Source: Harmothoe impar | Lineage: Eukaryota; Annelida; Polychaeta; Phyllodocida; Polynoidae | Assembly (NCBI GenBank): GCA_947462335.1 | Contig: OX381718.1 | Location: 41,136,976 to 41,200,975 of the forward strand | Length of the DNA: 64,000 nt | Reading direction: 5' to 3' | Part shown: positions 22,552 to 35,205 of the stretch, piece after piece | Layout: each line of letters opens with the position of its first letter | Numbering within the stretch: the stretch's first letter is position 1 | The notes under the pieces: generated by a model | What the model was told of the DNA's origin: nothing | The model's input: only the letters and a program-made list of their open reading frames with translations | The model's database searches: none | Made by a program: the position numbers and the translations under genes

Positions 22552-24332
22552 CACACGGGCTGGGACCATGTTAAAACCAGAATAAAAATGGTAATTCGGT
22601 AGTCAGAGATGGCGCCAGATTGAGGTCGATTATCTCTCTGTATGGATATGGCCATCTTTATCCACCAGTGGATTTGAAGTAGGATTTTAGTCTAGACTAA
22701 ACATCTGCTTTAAGAGTGACGCCTCTCCTACAGATTTGAACCCATTCAGAGAGGCCTTCTTATCAACCCCTCTGACAAGGAATGGCTGACGCTATAAAAT
22801 ATTCATAAATGACCAGATGAATTTGTCTTAGCCTTACTGATTTACTAGTAGACATAAGGGATTACTCATATGGTCCGCACCTAAATATCTATACACATTG
22901 GGGTTGGTTTAGCCAAAAGAAGATTTATGTGAGGCTCTGAAAGGTAGATGGGAGAATACCATGACCCTCCATATCCTATCATTTCTGCAATTCCCGTTTT
23001 ATATGTACTCTGCGGAGATGTTATTTCGGTTTGAGCATGATTTAATACTATTATTTCTTTTCATATTACTCCCTGGTACAGTCCATCTACTTCATCTCAT
23101 GGTTTTATGGTCAGACATATCTAAATACACAGTGTCAGGAGAATACTAAAATCTAAATTTCTTGTAGCCACTCATAAGAAATTCCATACATATCATTTAT
23201 TGAGCTAGATATTGGCTATGAGGAAGGAAGTTTTAAGACCGAGCCATCTAGCATCTGGTATCATGTGGCCAGAGTATCACATGACTATTCTGAATTCATA
23301 TGAAACCAGTTAGCCAGTGACTTTCTAGAACAGTGGGGAATGGATTATATACAAAATTTCGATTCATCCTTAAGAGTCTTAAGCACACAGCACTACAGAA
23401 GATTCTATTGTGTATCTACACTTACTAGTACACAGTGGAGCTGCTCTGAGAAAACTCTTGAACCTGAGTTGTGTGTTATGATTTCCAAGGAACACCTTTA
23501 CTCGAACCGTTGAAGTGGAAATCTTATACGCGACACGCCATCCACACCTGCCACGAGCACCGTAAACACCTTTTTACCCAATATCTCTGATTTGTCCCTA
23601 ATCAAATGCAACTGTGGGTTTCCTCTCCAATGCCAACCTTGTTACAACCTTAATTAATTAGGTGAGATTTTTAATTACTTTTTCGCCCGAATCGTTTCCT
23701 AAAGGGAAATGTCAATATGCCGCTGACCAGAAAGACTTGGGGAAAGCGGATGGATCTAAAAACAATCATGACTGATTGTTGGTCTTTTTTGTTAATCAGG
23801 AGAAGAAATAAGACGTTTTCCTGAAAAAGGTGTCACAGTTAAGAAGGCAAATAGCTGGTTACTTTTTGTTTTTGTTCTTAAAAACATTTCAGAAGGAAAC
23901 CATGCCTAAAACAGTTTGTTGCAATATTGATGATTTCTGTAAAGGGGCGGAGCCTTAATGAATATTTTTCATTGTGAAGAAGTGATATTAACCCAACCAC
24001 ACTGGTTCCTTGTTCACAATGTCCTTTACTATTTTTCAAATGATATAGAAGGTCCGTAGTCAGATAAACAGAAATCACTAAATGTAATACACTGTAGATG
24101 AAAAGTTTGGATGTAAACCGACATAATTAAGCGCCATTGTGAAAATAGAGACAAAAATCTGATTAAGATGAAGATTTTGGAGAGTGAAAAATGATCCTCA
24201 AATAATTTTTTCAGAATTCACTATTTTTCAAATCATCACGACCTACTTAGTATACACTCTGTTACCAAAGTATGATAATTGACGTCAGGGTGTCTTTCCA
24301 AAAAGCACTATTTATAGTTAGAATTAAAGCAT
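22552..24332. other. no gene recognised
   Basis: AT-rich with no repeat I can define except the scrap at 23385-23440. Confidence 0.5.
23385..23440. mobile_element. fragment of the TACACTGTAAATAGT MITE
   Basis: AGATTCTATTGTGTATCTACACTTACTAGTACACAGTG resembles the right part of the element at 19496-19660, without its left end. Confidence 0.45.
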
Positions 24333-25010
24333 ATGTGGACAGTCGAGGGAAAAGGGTCCTGTGAGGTAAAAACTCAATAATAAAATTGATGTCATCAGCT
24401 TTCCAGTGATATCTTTTATTAGCAGGTACCACTTCTAGTTTTTGAGTACTGGCCAGAGGAATATGTCTGGTCACTGTCCAATCCTATATGCCAATAAGCT
24501 CTAACTTACTTTGTTTTGGAGATATTCCTATCTAATTGGCATAATTATGCTAATTACCTAATATCCAAACTTTTTCAAACATTTGGTCACAGCTTTTGAT
24601 CTTTTTCCAGTACATGTCACAAATGTTATTTACATTCTGATTTCAGCATAAAAATCGTTGTGGGGCCTTCTATCAATAATTCTTTTGAATTTCTCGATTT
24701 AGAATGAAAATCATGTTTCCATGGCAACCAAGATGTACAAAAACACCAATTTAGGCCCCAAAACGTTCTTTTATATTCTAAATATGGAATGTTTTTACTT
24801 AAGGTGGAACCTTCTAACGTGGCCTATCATGTTCTACATAAAAAAGTAGTATAGCTGAGTTTTTGTCATATTTTGGTCCTTTTTGGCTACATGGAGCCCC
24901 CTGGTGGCCAAAGTTGGTACCAAAAATCCCGCACAGAGGGCCCTTTTCCCTTGTTGATCCACATATATGCTGTAATTCTGGGATGGAGATGGCGAATTAC
25001 AGCCAATGAC
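24333..25010 (+). repeat. dispersed repeat, copy 2 (longest)
   Basis: Same order of words as copy 1 and runs further, through GAGCCCCCTGGTGGCCAAAG and AAAATCCCGCACAGAGGGCC to a TTGTTGATCC tail. No inverted ends seen; superfamily unknown. Confidence 0.85.
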
Positions 25011-25381
25011 ATAAACTGACCGATCCGCCCACGCAACCAATTCTTAGCAGCTAGTAACACTTCAAAGTAATAAACGTGTTTCTGTTCACCACATACGTAC
25101 ATCCCCTACAGTATAATTAACTGTTCAGCTGGAGTTCTTCCTTCAGGGTATCCCTTTGTGGTCCTTCATTATGTTTTCTAGTTAGACATAGTTAATTAAC
25201 AAGTGGAAACAAGATAAACAACATAGAGAGGGTAGGGTATCATCCATTTCCTTCCTTCTCCAGGGCCCTCTCAATCTCTCTGTGTCCAGAAAGCGGAGAA
25301 TACAATTTGCTCTTTTCTGTGTGTGTCTGTGTGTCTCTACAACCATATCTCTGTGTGTTGCATCATTGCTGAGATAAGGGA

Positions 25382-25578
25382 GTATTCATTTTTTAGTTAC
25401 AGGGGGGGGGGTGGTGGGTTTGGGGGGGCGTACAAATTTCCGACCGCTCTTGAGGGGGGGGGGGCGTAAAAATTCAAACCCCTTTTTAGCAAAAAAGCCC
25501 CCGCGTAACTATAATTCAAGGGGGGGGGGTCGCGAAATATGTTCATGACCCCCACCCCTGTAATTAATAAATGAACAC
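25382..25578. mobile_element. G-run foldback element, copy 1
   Basis: Left arm GTATTCATTTTTTAGTTACA then GGGG; right arm CCCC then TGTAATTAATAAATGAACAC. Between them are four G-runs of 7-11 bases broken by TTTACGCC-type words. Same family as 51312-51468. Confidence 0.8.
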
Positions 25579-25639
25579 TCACCAAAGTTACTTCATCTTA
25601 AAATAGCCTTTTGTTATATTGCATAGGTAAAGTATGGGT

Positions 25640-25712
25640 AACTGGTCCCGCAGAAGACCTGCATGTTAGGGTTGGTGTGCGATGCCAGTGGTAATCCTGG
25701 GACTGATAAATA
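25640..25712 (+). repeat. second copy of the foldback-core segment
   Basis: Carries GCATGTTAGGGTTGGTGTGC and the AATCCTGGGACTGATAAATA tail. It lies between a G-rich foldback and the E-box patch and has no inverted ends of its own. Confidence 0.55.
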
Positions 25713-25771
25713 GCCTTATAACATATACCCTTAGCTAATACTCTGTCATGTCCCTCATCTAGACACCATCC

Positions 25772-25942
25772 TATTGGCTAATAACACATCACGTGACTCA
25801 TCATTCAGTGTGTCATGTGACCACCATGTGACCGGTCTGCGCTGATACCCGACAACAGGCTATTAGGCCTGCTGTATACATGCCGTGTATGGCGGGTACC
25901 AGCGGAGGATGGCAGCAGATTTTAGAAACAAAATGGCGGATT
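25772..25942 (+). promoter_or_regulatory. promoter-like patch: CCAAT, three E-boxes, AP-1, ATGGCGGA
   Basis: CTATTGGCTA (25771-25780), TCACGTGAC (25789-25797) overlapping TGACTCA, TCATGTGAC (25813-25821), CCATGTGAC (25824-25832), and CAAAATGGCGGA (25929-25940), which resembles a YY1/TISU start element. The ATG at 25933 opens MADSFRTTRT and meets a stop 14 codons in, so it would need splicing. No gene is recognised downstream. Confidence 0.35.
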
Positions 25943-26109
25943 CCTTCAGAACCACCCGCACAGTATACTCATTTTGAATATGAAGGGTTTAAACAATCAG
26001 TTTTCAGGTAATCAAGAGCTAATGGGGTGTAAGTTGGATATTTAGGGAAATCATGGCTTTTCTCTTGCTTTACAATCAGATCTTGATGGATGCGATAATA
26101 ATTATATCC

Positions 26110-26292
26110 TTGACAAATAAATTTGCCAGTGCTGCATTTATGCATCATGCTGAGCTGGCTGATACAGTCTTTAATGGTTGGCATGATACAATTACACACC
26201 ACTGGTAGGTTCCTTGCTGGCAATGCTTTGATATATTATGATGGCAAAAATACAAAGTTTTAATCATCGTGCTCCCCTTAGAGGGTTACCAG
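26110..26292. mobile_element. TTAA-type MITE, right part
   Basis: TGCCAGTGCTGCATTTATGC then ATCATG, and the end CCCCTTAGAGGGTTA. Confidence 0.65.
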
Positions 26293-26435
26293 TGTGTTCA
26301 TTGGCTGAGGCAGTTGGCCTCCCCTGGGATATAAGAGGCACATTAGAACAATAGGCTGCTAACGAGCAGCGGCCTCAGAGCGCTAAACGAGCTATAGCTA
26401 GAGCCGACAGCCATAAGTAGTAGCTCTACACGCAT

Positions 26436-26692
26436 AACCCTTTAATGAAAACACACCACTTTAAATGTGCTAGATGAACTTATGTCATGATGCATGATGC
26501 CCTGGTGAGTAACTTGCCAGCGCTGCATTCAGGCATCATGCGGACCCTTATATTGGGTTGATGCACACTTTAAAGGTTAACATGAAGCATGAATGCAGCT
26601 CTTGTAGGATGACTCACTTGGGCTGCATTTATGCATGATGATGACAAAGGTTGTAGGACATTAAAGCACTAGGAGACTCTTTTAGGCATAAT
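26436..26692. mobile_element. TTAA-type MITE copy
   Basis: AACCCTTTAATGAAAACA at the left; two hairpin units; right end decayed (ACTCTTTTAGGCATAA). Confidence 0.7.
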
Positions 26693-27052
26693 CTACCCCA
26701 CCCCCCATATATATATACCTCCCTAGCCGCGGGACTAGCCTATGAAGTCTGTACGCCGAGCCACATACACTGGAGATACACCAGGGAAATAGGAAGTAAA
26801 GTTTCAGAATGAATATGTTTGTCTAGAATAGTGTCTAGATCCACAGTGATTACACCATGATACATAAACTATGATGGGATGATAGAATGAGGGACGTGAG
26901 GAAGCTAGTGTGAGGCCATGTGTTGGTCGATCTTGTTGCAGTATACTACAGAGAGGGAAAAGCAAATGTACAATGTGATGTAAGAGCCGTATATGCTCTT
27001 TATCATTGAAGTCATTACTATAGGCCTGGTTATGAAGATCGTAACCTACGGT

Positions 27053-27125
27053 ACCAGTGCTCATTTTTGGCTACTACCGGGTCCAAAGCTTTTACCCCCC
27101 CCCCTCCTCCTCTCAAGGGGTCCAA
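27053..27125. mobile_element. possible G-run foldback fragment
   Basis: GTGCTCATTTTTGGCTACTA then CCGGGTCCAAAG and a C-run resemble one arm and the body of the element at 51312. Weak. Confidence 0.3.
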
Positions 27126-27712
27126 GGCTGTGTTGCTCCCACAAGTCCACCTCCTTTCTCCAATTTCTAAACATCTCCCTCCCTGCATAGTCTTCCATAA
27201 GAAGGCAATTAAAGAAAGCTTTGTTTTAACATAGAAGAAACCTACATAATCACCAAGCGTGTCCCATCCAAAATTATAGTACTGTTCTAGTCTACTATGT
27301 GGTAGCTGGGCAAGTGGTGATATTGCTCCTTTAATAATATACAATAAACGGCGTGTCCTAAATGCAAATTTAGCAACACGATAGAAGTCATTCACATGTA
27401 TTGAGAAATTAATAGATGGAAATACTTATAGCAGAAGATAATACATAATACTGTTGGCATAAACAAAGATGAGTCCAATTCAAGAACAAGATTTAATGAT
27501 AATTGTTAGATATTCTCATAGATATAAAGGCTCCCATCTATTAATACGTAGGTTCTTACAGGGTCAGGTGAGCCTTGATTAAACCAATCATTGAGATTGG
27601 CAAAGGAGACGGGTTTTTAAAAAATGTTAAAGAAGTCTGCACTTGTCCATTGGCAGCGCTGGGCTGACCTTTACTCTTTGGTCACACTACTTTGTCACTA
27701 ATTCCCTACAGG

Positions 27713-28079
27713 TTAACCCTGTAAGGACAGCAGGTCTATAAAAGACAATATTTGTCTTCATGATGCACCAATGCAGCCTCGGCAAATAGCTCACAGACCT
27801 GTGCTGCATTGGTGCATCATGCCTGCCCTTATGGAGTGTATCAACCCCGTATGCTCAGCATGATGCACCAATGCAGCACTGGCGAGCTAATAGCTCTGCA
27901 CCTGGTCGTCATGATGCATGAATGCAGCGCTGGCGAGTACACTAATGCATAATCCCCATCCCATACGCTCCTAAATCAGTTTGCTGCGCCAGTGCCATTT
28001 GATTACTCAATGCTACAGGACCGGTTCATCCTGCTGATAAATGTTATGTTAACACAGCATGTAGTCCTTAAAGGGTTAA
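27713..28079. mobile_element. TTAA-type MITE, longest full copy
   Basis: TTAACCCTGTAAGGACAGCA to GTCCTTAAAGGGTTAA. It holds three rather than two large hairpin units (27758, 27858 and 27911 starts), so an internal unit seems duplicated. Confidence 0.8.
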
Positions 28080-28133
28080 GACAGAGGAGGCAGGTCAAAG
28101 TCATGGGAAGAAAAGCTTTGTTTCTATCACTGG

Positions 28134-28265
28134 TGTTAACCATTTAAGGTCAGTATTCTTGTATCCAGGTTTTATGTTGATTTATTGTTGTCATGCTCAA
28201 ATGCAAAACCAGTTGCATGGCCAGGGCTGCTTGACAGTATGATGCCGGCCCTTTTCGAAGGGTAT
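28134..28265. mobile_element. TTAA-type MITE, left part
   Basis: GTTAACCATTTAAGGTCAGT followed by degenerate hairpin words; starts 55 bp after the previous copy. Confidence 0.6.
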
Positions 28266-30832
28266 CAACACTCACCTACGTAATCCAACATTCTCAGGAG
28301 ACGGCAACGCTAGGTTGGAGGAGGTTGGAGGATGCAAAAGAATAAAATGGTATGCTTTTTCTATGTTGAATAATTAATCAATCCCATAACAAATATTCAT
28401 GAATACATTTTAGATATACCTCTTTTGATTTGAAATTTGAATATAAAAGTGCACATTATGCGGTAGAAATGATACAAGTAATTTGCTGTATAAGTGTTAT
28501 AAGCCAAGAGAGGGTAATTGTACAATGTGCCATCTTTCCATTGTCCACTGCAACTAGTCACGCGTATCATATTTAATTTTGATTTATACTCACAGTAGGA
28601 GAGTGTGCTCAATGGACCGCATTCACATACAGCCACGTATGTAAAGTACTGTCAGGCCATTGCTTTTGTTCTCTCAGCCACATGTGGTGTAATATATTTA
28701 TATCAGCAATAGCTACATGCCTAAATATGTAGGGCATACTAGAGGCCCAGACCTTGTATCCGTAAGTTGACAGACAGCGTCTACTGGGCTGGAGTGTCTA
28801 GGCCAAAAGAAAAAAGAGGAAGAAAGTGTGTTTCATGTTACATGGCCTAAATCTAGAGTCAGTAAGTTGGATTTTATATTCATTTTTTTGTTTTTCTTTA
28901 TTTTGCTTAGGGGTCAAAAGTACATCAAATTTGACCCATAAACTGCGGCTCTAGCTCGCGGACCGCAGTCTCGACATATATCTACCATTGAATAGACACT
29001 AATAAAGCCCAAAATGGCCTAAACTATGATAAAATCCAAATATACCTTTATAAGCCCCTATCTGAGGCAAAGGATATTGGTCCTGCACCTTGACAGCTGT
29101 CTGTATACATTGTCAGCTTGTTGTATTGACACTGACACTTAGCCTTGTCACCCAGACATAGAGGCAGCTAGTGAGTCCTATAGTCTCGGTCTGACAGTGA
29201 CAGCTCTTTACCAACCACAGTATTTAATATACCGTATGGGTTCGTTTAAACCCCAACCTCTTCTATAAAGACCCAGAGTGGCAGTTCTCTATCAGCTCCA
29301 AATGTTAATCGAGGGACTGCCGGGACTTCTCAAACTTTGAACCGCTCCGCAGAGAGCATTAACTTTTAGATATATCAATTAATAGAATAATATTCTGTTT
29401 TTTATATTGTATATTGTATTGTCTTTCTGTTGGGTCAATTATTTAGATATAATGTGTGGTGGTTCATTGATACTCTACTGAAAGTAGAACTTCTAGGGTA
29501 ATTAACCCCTTCAGGGACCAAATTATAGCTCTAAATAGCCCACATATTTCTACCCTAAACCAAACTATTCTTATGTGTAAGCCTAATTAATGATGGGGTA
29601 GACCTGTTGAACCCAGACAGCTTTAGGGTATATAAATTGCCTGGATCCCTATTATACATAAGTTATTATTGTCACACAATGTAAAACATAATATTTACCA
29701 ACTCTATGCAGTCGGTAGAGCCCATTAAAACATATTTATATGACTGTCCTGGAAATGTGGTTCAAATTCACTGGTTGGCACTGCATTTTAATTTTACCAA
29801 TTAGAATGCTATTATTTATAGTCTGTAAAACTACAAACCTAATGATGTATAAAGTCCCACTCATTGGTATCTTCCGATATGCCATGTGTTATTGTAACAT
29901 GTTTTATGGCTTGGAAATCAATGAATCCATTTGGGTTGTTTAGCACTATAAAGACACAGGGTCTTTAATGCATGCAATTCCTGGGTGCCCTATCTAATAT
30001 AAGGGGACCGGTGCTGAACAGAGCCATTATGGTAGGAGTTGTAAGACCTCAATAAATTATTCAGTCAGTTTGTAGACTTTGACACACCATGAATGTTCTC
30101 AGTCCGACACTCCCTGCTGTCAATTTGTGACACCCACAGTGTTTATGTCTGACAGGGACATGCTGATTCAGGTGTTTGCATTCATGTGAGAGCGCTCTTA
30201 TATGAATACAAACATCTGTATCAGCATATCTCTATTTATATGAAGAATCAACTTGGGTTGACACTGATATTACAGAGTCAACTGATGGGAGCGAGTAAAG
30301 TCAAGTTGACCCTTCAGATAATCAGAGTCATTAGCTGTTTGACTCTATACTTTACCAGAGTTACGCGTGAGACACAATTGACTCCTTTACTTTTCACTGT
30401 GAGGCCAAAAGTATGAAGACTGCAGCCCTTTTTTTTTATTATTCAATCGTCACAGTGTTTCAATGAGTATGTTTGCGTTGCAATCTAAAAAAGATACAAG
30501 ATATAATATTATGTGACAAAACGTGGGAAAACGTGACATTAGGGGAAAACACCTTCATTTAAGTTCATGTCTTCAGCTACAATTTGATGATTCAAGCATC
30601 AACATATTTGAAATAGTTGCTGAGAAATGACATCTCAAACATGGGATGGTAGGGACATGTATAGGAATTCAGAATAGACTGTAATGCGATCACATATCAA
30701 TCTATTTTCAAATAATCCATATAAATCATAATTATTACAAATTAAAACAATAAATGCATATTATTGTACAGAGATTTGGATCTGGACATCATGGACAATA
30801 TGATTATAAAACAATGGGAATTTTGTATAATA
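28266..30832. other. no gene recognised
   Basis: AT-rich, no inverted or tandem repeats of note. The longest ORFs (67-79 codons) have no recognisable motif. Confidence 0.5.
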
Positions 30833-31026
30833 CACTCTAAGAACAGTGTGTTGCGGGAACATGCATAAGGAGTTGCACACACATATTTGTAACACACCTT
30901 TGAAACCAACACACTTTTGGCAATGAGCGTGTAGTTTGTAGTGTGTTACACCAAAATGTGTGTTAAAAGTGGCTGCAGAAAAGCGTGTTGATAAGTGTGT
31001 AATCGTAACACACTGCTCTTAGAGTG
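30833..31026. mobile_element. 194-bp TA-flanked MITE, CACTCTAAGAACAGTGTGTT ends
   Basis: CACTCTAAGAACAGTGTGTT faces AACACACTGCTCTTAGAGTG, with TA at 30831-30832 and 31027-31028. The interior is rich in GTGTGTTA words. Fits a Tc1/mariner-type non-autonomous element. Confidence 0.88.
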
Positions 31027-31229
31027 TACTATTATTGACGAATTGATTAAAAAAAAACTTGAACTTGAAAACTTGAACCACAGTCGACCCGACCAGACAC
31101 ATGCATTGCTTTTCTGCTCATTATCTTCTTTTTCTTATATTTTCACAATAAGTGCCCTGTTACAAAAGCATAATGGTAGATGTGAAATCAAATCCATTCT
31201 CATTTAAAGTAAAATGTAACTTCTCATCT

Positions 31230-31341
31230 GTATGGCGTCACGAGCCATGCATACAGCTCTAGAGTTACTCACCAGGGTGTAATCATCCATCTTTTAAGAC
31301 AAATAGCATGTGAATGCACTATGTCATGCTTAAAGGGTTAA
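31230..31341. mobile_element. TTAA-type MITE, right part
   Basis: GTCACGAGCCATGCATACAGC, GAGTTACTCACCAGGG and the end GCTTAAAGGGTTAA. Confidence 0.65.
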
Positions 31342-31576
31342 AGAAAAGGTACCCAATCAACCGTCTTCACAGTTTCCATTTGGGAAATAAGTGGATATAG
31401 TGGGCCTGATTTGACCTTTAACCAATGCATTTTAGCAGTTGTTTAGCCACTGAGCTGGAAGTCATCTGGGAGTTTGCTTCACCTGAGTGCACACTGTCAA
31501 AAGGACCAGGAGAATGTGTGTTTCTATCATTTTCCCAAAGTTTTAAAGTCTCAATTATCTTGGTGGTATATACGTT

Positions 31577-31700
31577 TTGTCACACTTGACACATGCTTGT
31601 CACATACTTGCCACACACTTGTCACATGCTTGTCACATGCTTGTCAAATACATTGTCACCTAGTTTTTACATGCTTGTCACATACCTGTTGAACACTTGA
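31577..31700 (+). repeat. CACATGCTTGT tandem repeat
   Basis: About nine imperfect units of ACTTGTCACATG-like sequence. The ORF at 31474-31692 reads it as CLSHTCH. Confidence 0.85.
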
Positions 31701-32842
31701 CACATGCTTCAACTTTGACATTTGCATTGTTATCGGTTTGATGTAGTGTTGAAAGATAGCAGTCACAAGTTGCTTTACAATATTTTTTATATAATTAGAA
31801 CACCATGCATCAATGTACAGGATATACACTGGCCGATTGAAGCAAATAATAATAAACTTTTGAACACCTCCGATCAAACCCAGTAAATTGCATGATGTAT
31901 GTGTCATAAATATATATTTCCACACTTCGTATGCGATTTCTTGGTTTCTAGGTGTTTCCCTAATCAGGTTTATATTCGGTTAAAATTTCAATGTTCAACT
32001 AACGATTCTTTACAAGAAGACATTTCGATATCATATTTATGTTTTAAGTGTAACTCATTTTGATGTGTATACTGCACATTGAATTTTATATAGTGCCCCC
32101 CCCCCCTGTTTAACCTAGTGAGACATCGTCCAATCTGTTTTACATTCCACCCATACCCTTTTAACCACGCCCATTCCAGGCAGTCAGCTGGTGAAAGTGG
32201 TCGGGGGTCCCTCTCCCTCTCAGCATTCAACCCCTCACCCACATCGCTGGTACCGCTTTCAAGTCTCAGGCTATGCCATTGGGATGTAGAAGGGCCCATA
32301 TCTTACCATGGTCATTTCGGATCAAACTGTTTATATCAGGAAAACGAATTCTAAACCCCTTTTTTGGGCAAGACAAAAACTTTCCAAAACATGTTCAAAT
32401 CAGGATGCCTAAGGTTTCATGTTCATTTATCGCCTTTGTAAAAGGAAAATTTGTATGCTTCAACAAAGACTAAAATGTTCATGTGTTGATGATGCAGAAC
32501 GCAGCCTTAGTGAGTTCCTAGGTCCTAGTTCCTAGGCTGCAGGCATGGATGATGTCCATAAAGGGTAAAGTGCACTAGAACACTATGGGTATCATATCTC
32601 GTATGAGATTTATGATGTTAAAGGTTGCTTCCGTACAGGATTTACTACGATGAATACTACAGGGCAAAGCACCATACAAATAGTGGTGGTTGTTGGTAAG
32701 CTTTCAAATAACATTCCGTACCAAAATCTCTCTATCATCATCTTAACACCATCATGACCCTCACTGACTTGGGGAATTAGTCTCCTGCCCTCCCCTTCCC
32801 AACATTCTCACCCTAACCAAGTACCCAGATGCTCCCGTTGTA

Positions 32843-33060
32843 ATGGCGGTAACGGTGTGCCCCTCACGTCGTCATCTTACTTTCAAACATCATTGACCGG
32901 AAGCGAACCCCGATCAGCCAGCCAGCCAATGAACTGTGAGAAAAGCGATCACGTGTCTGGGCCATCCGCCAATGAGCATTGAGCTTGCAATCAGAGTCGG
33001 TGGCTGGATGTAAGATGGATGGTGGTTGGTCGGTGTACGGCCATTGTCAGGATAATGGAG
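32843..33060. promoter_or_regulatory. promoter-like patch: ETS, two CCAAT, E-box, ATGGCGG
   Basis: ATGGCGG (32843-32849), ACCGGAAGC (32896-32904), AGCCAAT (32934-32940), CACGTG (32950-32955), GCCAAT (32968-32973). CpG density is above the surroundings. It lies 5.6 kb upstream of the first visible receptor exon and could be its promoter or that of an unrecognised gene. Confidence 0.35.
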
Positions 33061-33187
33061 CCTTGGGTCGATAGGCTGAATTTGTGTATAAGCCTTTAGG
33101 GTAGGTTTCTCGGGCGGCCGGGCAGAGGGGGTGGGAAAGGGGTGAATATAAAACCAGAAGCAGGCCCATGAATTTTGGATGTTATAT

Positions 33188-33430
33188 CAACCCTTTGAGG
33201 AAAGCATGATGCCTTTAAGCAAAATGTTTTGGCATGATGCAGCAATGCAGTGCTAGTGGGTTACTCCCGGGCATCGTATGAGTGCATCATGACAATCCTT
33301 CAGCAGAGTATGAACCCCCTGCACTTGGCATGATACTTGAATACAGCATGACCGAGTAACTCCTCTGGGCTGCATCATGATGACAATGGAGACAGCGGAT
33401 CAAAGCAATATTATGTTGTTAGAGGGTTAA
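33188..33430. mobile_element. TTAA-type MITE copy
   Basis: CAACCCTTTGAGGAAAGCATG to GTTAGAGGGTTAA, with spacer CAGAGTATGAACCCCCTGCA. Confidence 0.75.
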
Positions 33431-33545
33431 GTACGACTTCCAGGATGCCGATAGGGTTCACATCACCATGACAGTTGTGACCAGGCTGGGGAAAAGACCC
33501 ATCCGGGGAGGAATTAGTATTTAAAGTTGGTGTCATACCCTTTAA

Positions 33546-34110
33546 AATGAGATATCATGAGTTAAAAATTCCTGGTAGTTTTGTGGGAATTGATTTTCAA
33601 AGATTGGTACATATCAATAACTGAAAATGGTAGATAAGCTCTAAAAGCATCACATCCCATAATACATGGGGATAATTTAAAAAAAATCAGTTTTATTGAT
33701 AAATAACCAAATAAAATGGTATTTTTTAGTCTAAATTAGGTTCTAGAAGGAATTTTTACAGTCTGTTTTCAGTTTTGAGTAACTGATGTGATACTTAAGA
33801 AACCGGGACAATCATCTCCCATTTTGTGTAATGGAATGGTTTCCATGGCAACCAAAAAATGTCTTATATGCTAATTTTCCATAGAAAACGTTCTTTTTGC
33901 ATTCCAAATAAGGAATGTTTGCAGTAAAGATAGAACAATTACAATAAGTCTATTGAATTATACACAAAAAATTAGCCTAGAGAATTTTTACTTGAATTAT
34001 GCACTCTCTAGCCCTTCTGGTGCCCCCTGGTGGCCAAAGCCAGTACTAAAAATCCCCCGCGGGTGGGTTTTTTTGCTTGTTGGGTTGCATGTCTTCCTCC
34101 AAGGAACCGG
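33546..34110 (+). repeat. dispersed repeat, copy 3 (diverged)
   Basis: Shares TTTCCATGGCAACCAA, the ACGTTCTTTTTGCATTCCAAAT region and GCCCCCTGGTGGCCAAAGCC followed by AAAATCCC with copy 2, but differs by many substitutions, so it is an older member. Confidence 0.7.
34020..34033 (-). promoter_or_regulatory. CTCF-like site inside dispersed repeat copy 3
   Basis: GTGCCCCCTGGTGG is the reverse complement of CCACCAGGGGGCAC, a 14/14 fit to CCASYAGRKGGCRS. The matching site in copy 2 (24894-24907) fits 13/14. Confidence 0.5.
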
Positions 34111-34949
34111 GCTGTGAGAAATCACTGTACCTACTTAGCCCACTTGAGGCCGTACGTTGGCGGTGATCCCAGGCCCTATCAAGACACCGAGGGGGTGATC
34201 AGGGTTCTACCAAAGTAATTTTATAATAATCTATAGAATAGTTTCAAAATAACATTATATTTACACATAATACTGTACCATCCAAACAAAACAACCACTG
34301 TGCAGTGATGAGTCTGATCACCTGCCAAGTCCCTCGTTTTGGTTAACATGGGCGTCAAGTATCATGCCAAGCTGCCCATCACTATAGAACTATGTAATGT
34401 GTCTGCTGGCAAAAGCAAGCCCCGTGTAACATTGGTTCTGCTCTCAGAATGCAGCGAGTTGCTTGTTAAACATATGAGAGTTGGTACTTGCCTAAATATC
34501 GCGGGATATTACAGAACTAATATGGCCGCTCACACCCAAACATTTTAGAGTGATTCTTGTACTTGAAGTTTACAGTTTGCTGTTCAAGGTGATCCATCAT
34601 TATTTCGCCCAAGACCCTTTTGGCCTGAAAGGCAATAGATGAGGGAGAGGTTGTGAAAAGCGTTTGGATGAGCTATCTGTTTTGACCAAAAACGACCTCA
34701 CTCTGAATGGCTAGCTATAGATTTCTATATTTACTATTGATTTTTTTCCCTACCAATTTTCCGCTTTTCAATCAGTTTTACTTTTGACAAATATTTATAT
34801 TATTCTGTAATTTATTGCAGGGATTATGTTATCAAACTTATTGAGACTGTGCTAAATGATAGGATTGGTTCTGACATCCCACTCCTTAATTACCAACACA
34901 GCGGAAACGATGATGCATCATCATGTTCCACATCTCACATAGTGGTAGG

Positions 34950-35205
34950 GATATTTGCGTACAGCCAGGGAAAAGGTCCCTCAGCAACAGCAAATGATTG
35001 AATTTTAAGATAAGAATACAAAAAATCCCAGTGGTATAAGCAGTTTTAGTTTTTAAGAACTGGCTCTTTGAAAAAGGCCGTGCATTTTCCAATGCCAAAG
35101 GTCCAAGAATCATTGCTTATGTTAATTACCAAAGAGTCATTTTTCAAACATTTGGTTACAGCTTTTGCTTTTGAAATATTAGATCGATTTCGTTTTCAGG
35201 ATGGA
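34950..35205 (+). repeat. dispersed repeat, copy 4 (partial)
   Basis: Holds diverged forms of the opening part: ACAGCCAGGGAAAAGGTCCC, a GTATAAGCAGTTTTAGTTTT stretch followed by TGGCTC, and TTTTCAAACATTTGGTTACA. The right half is missing. Confidence 0.65.
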
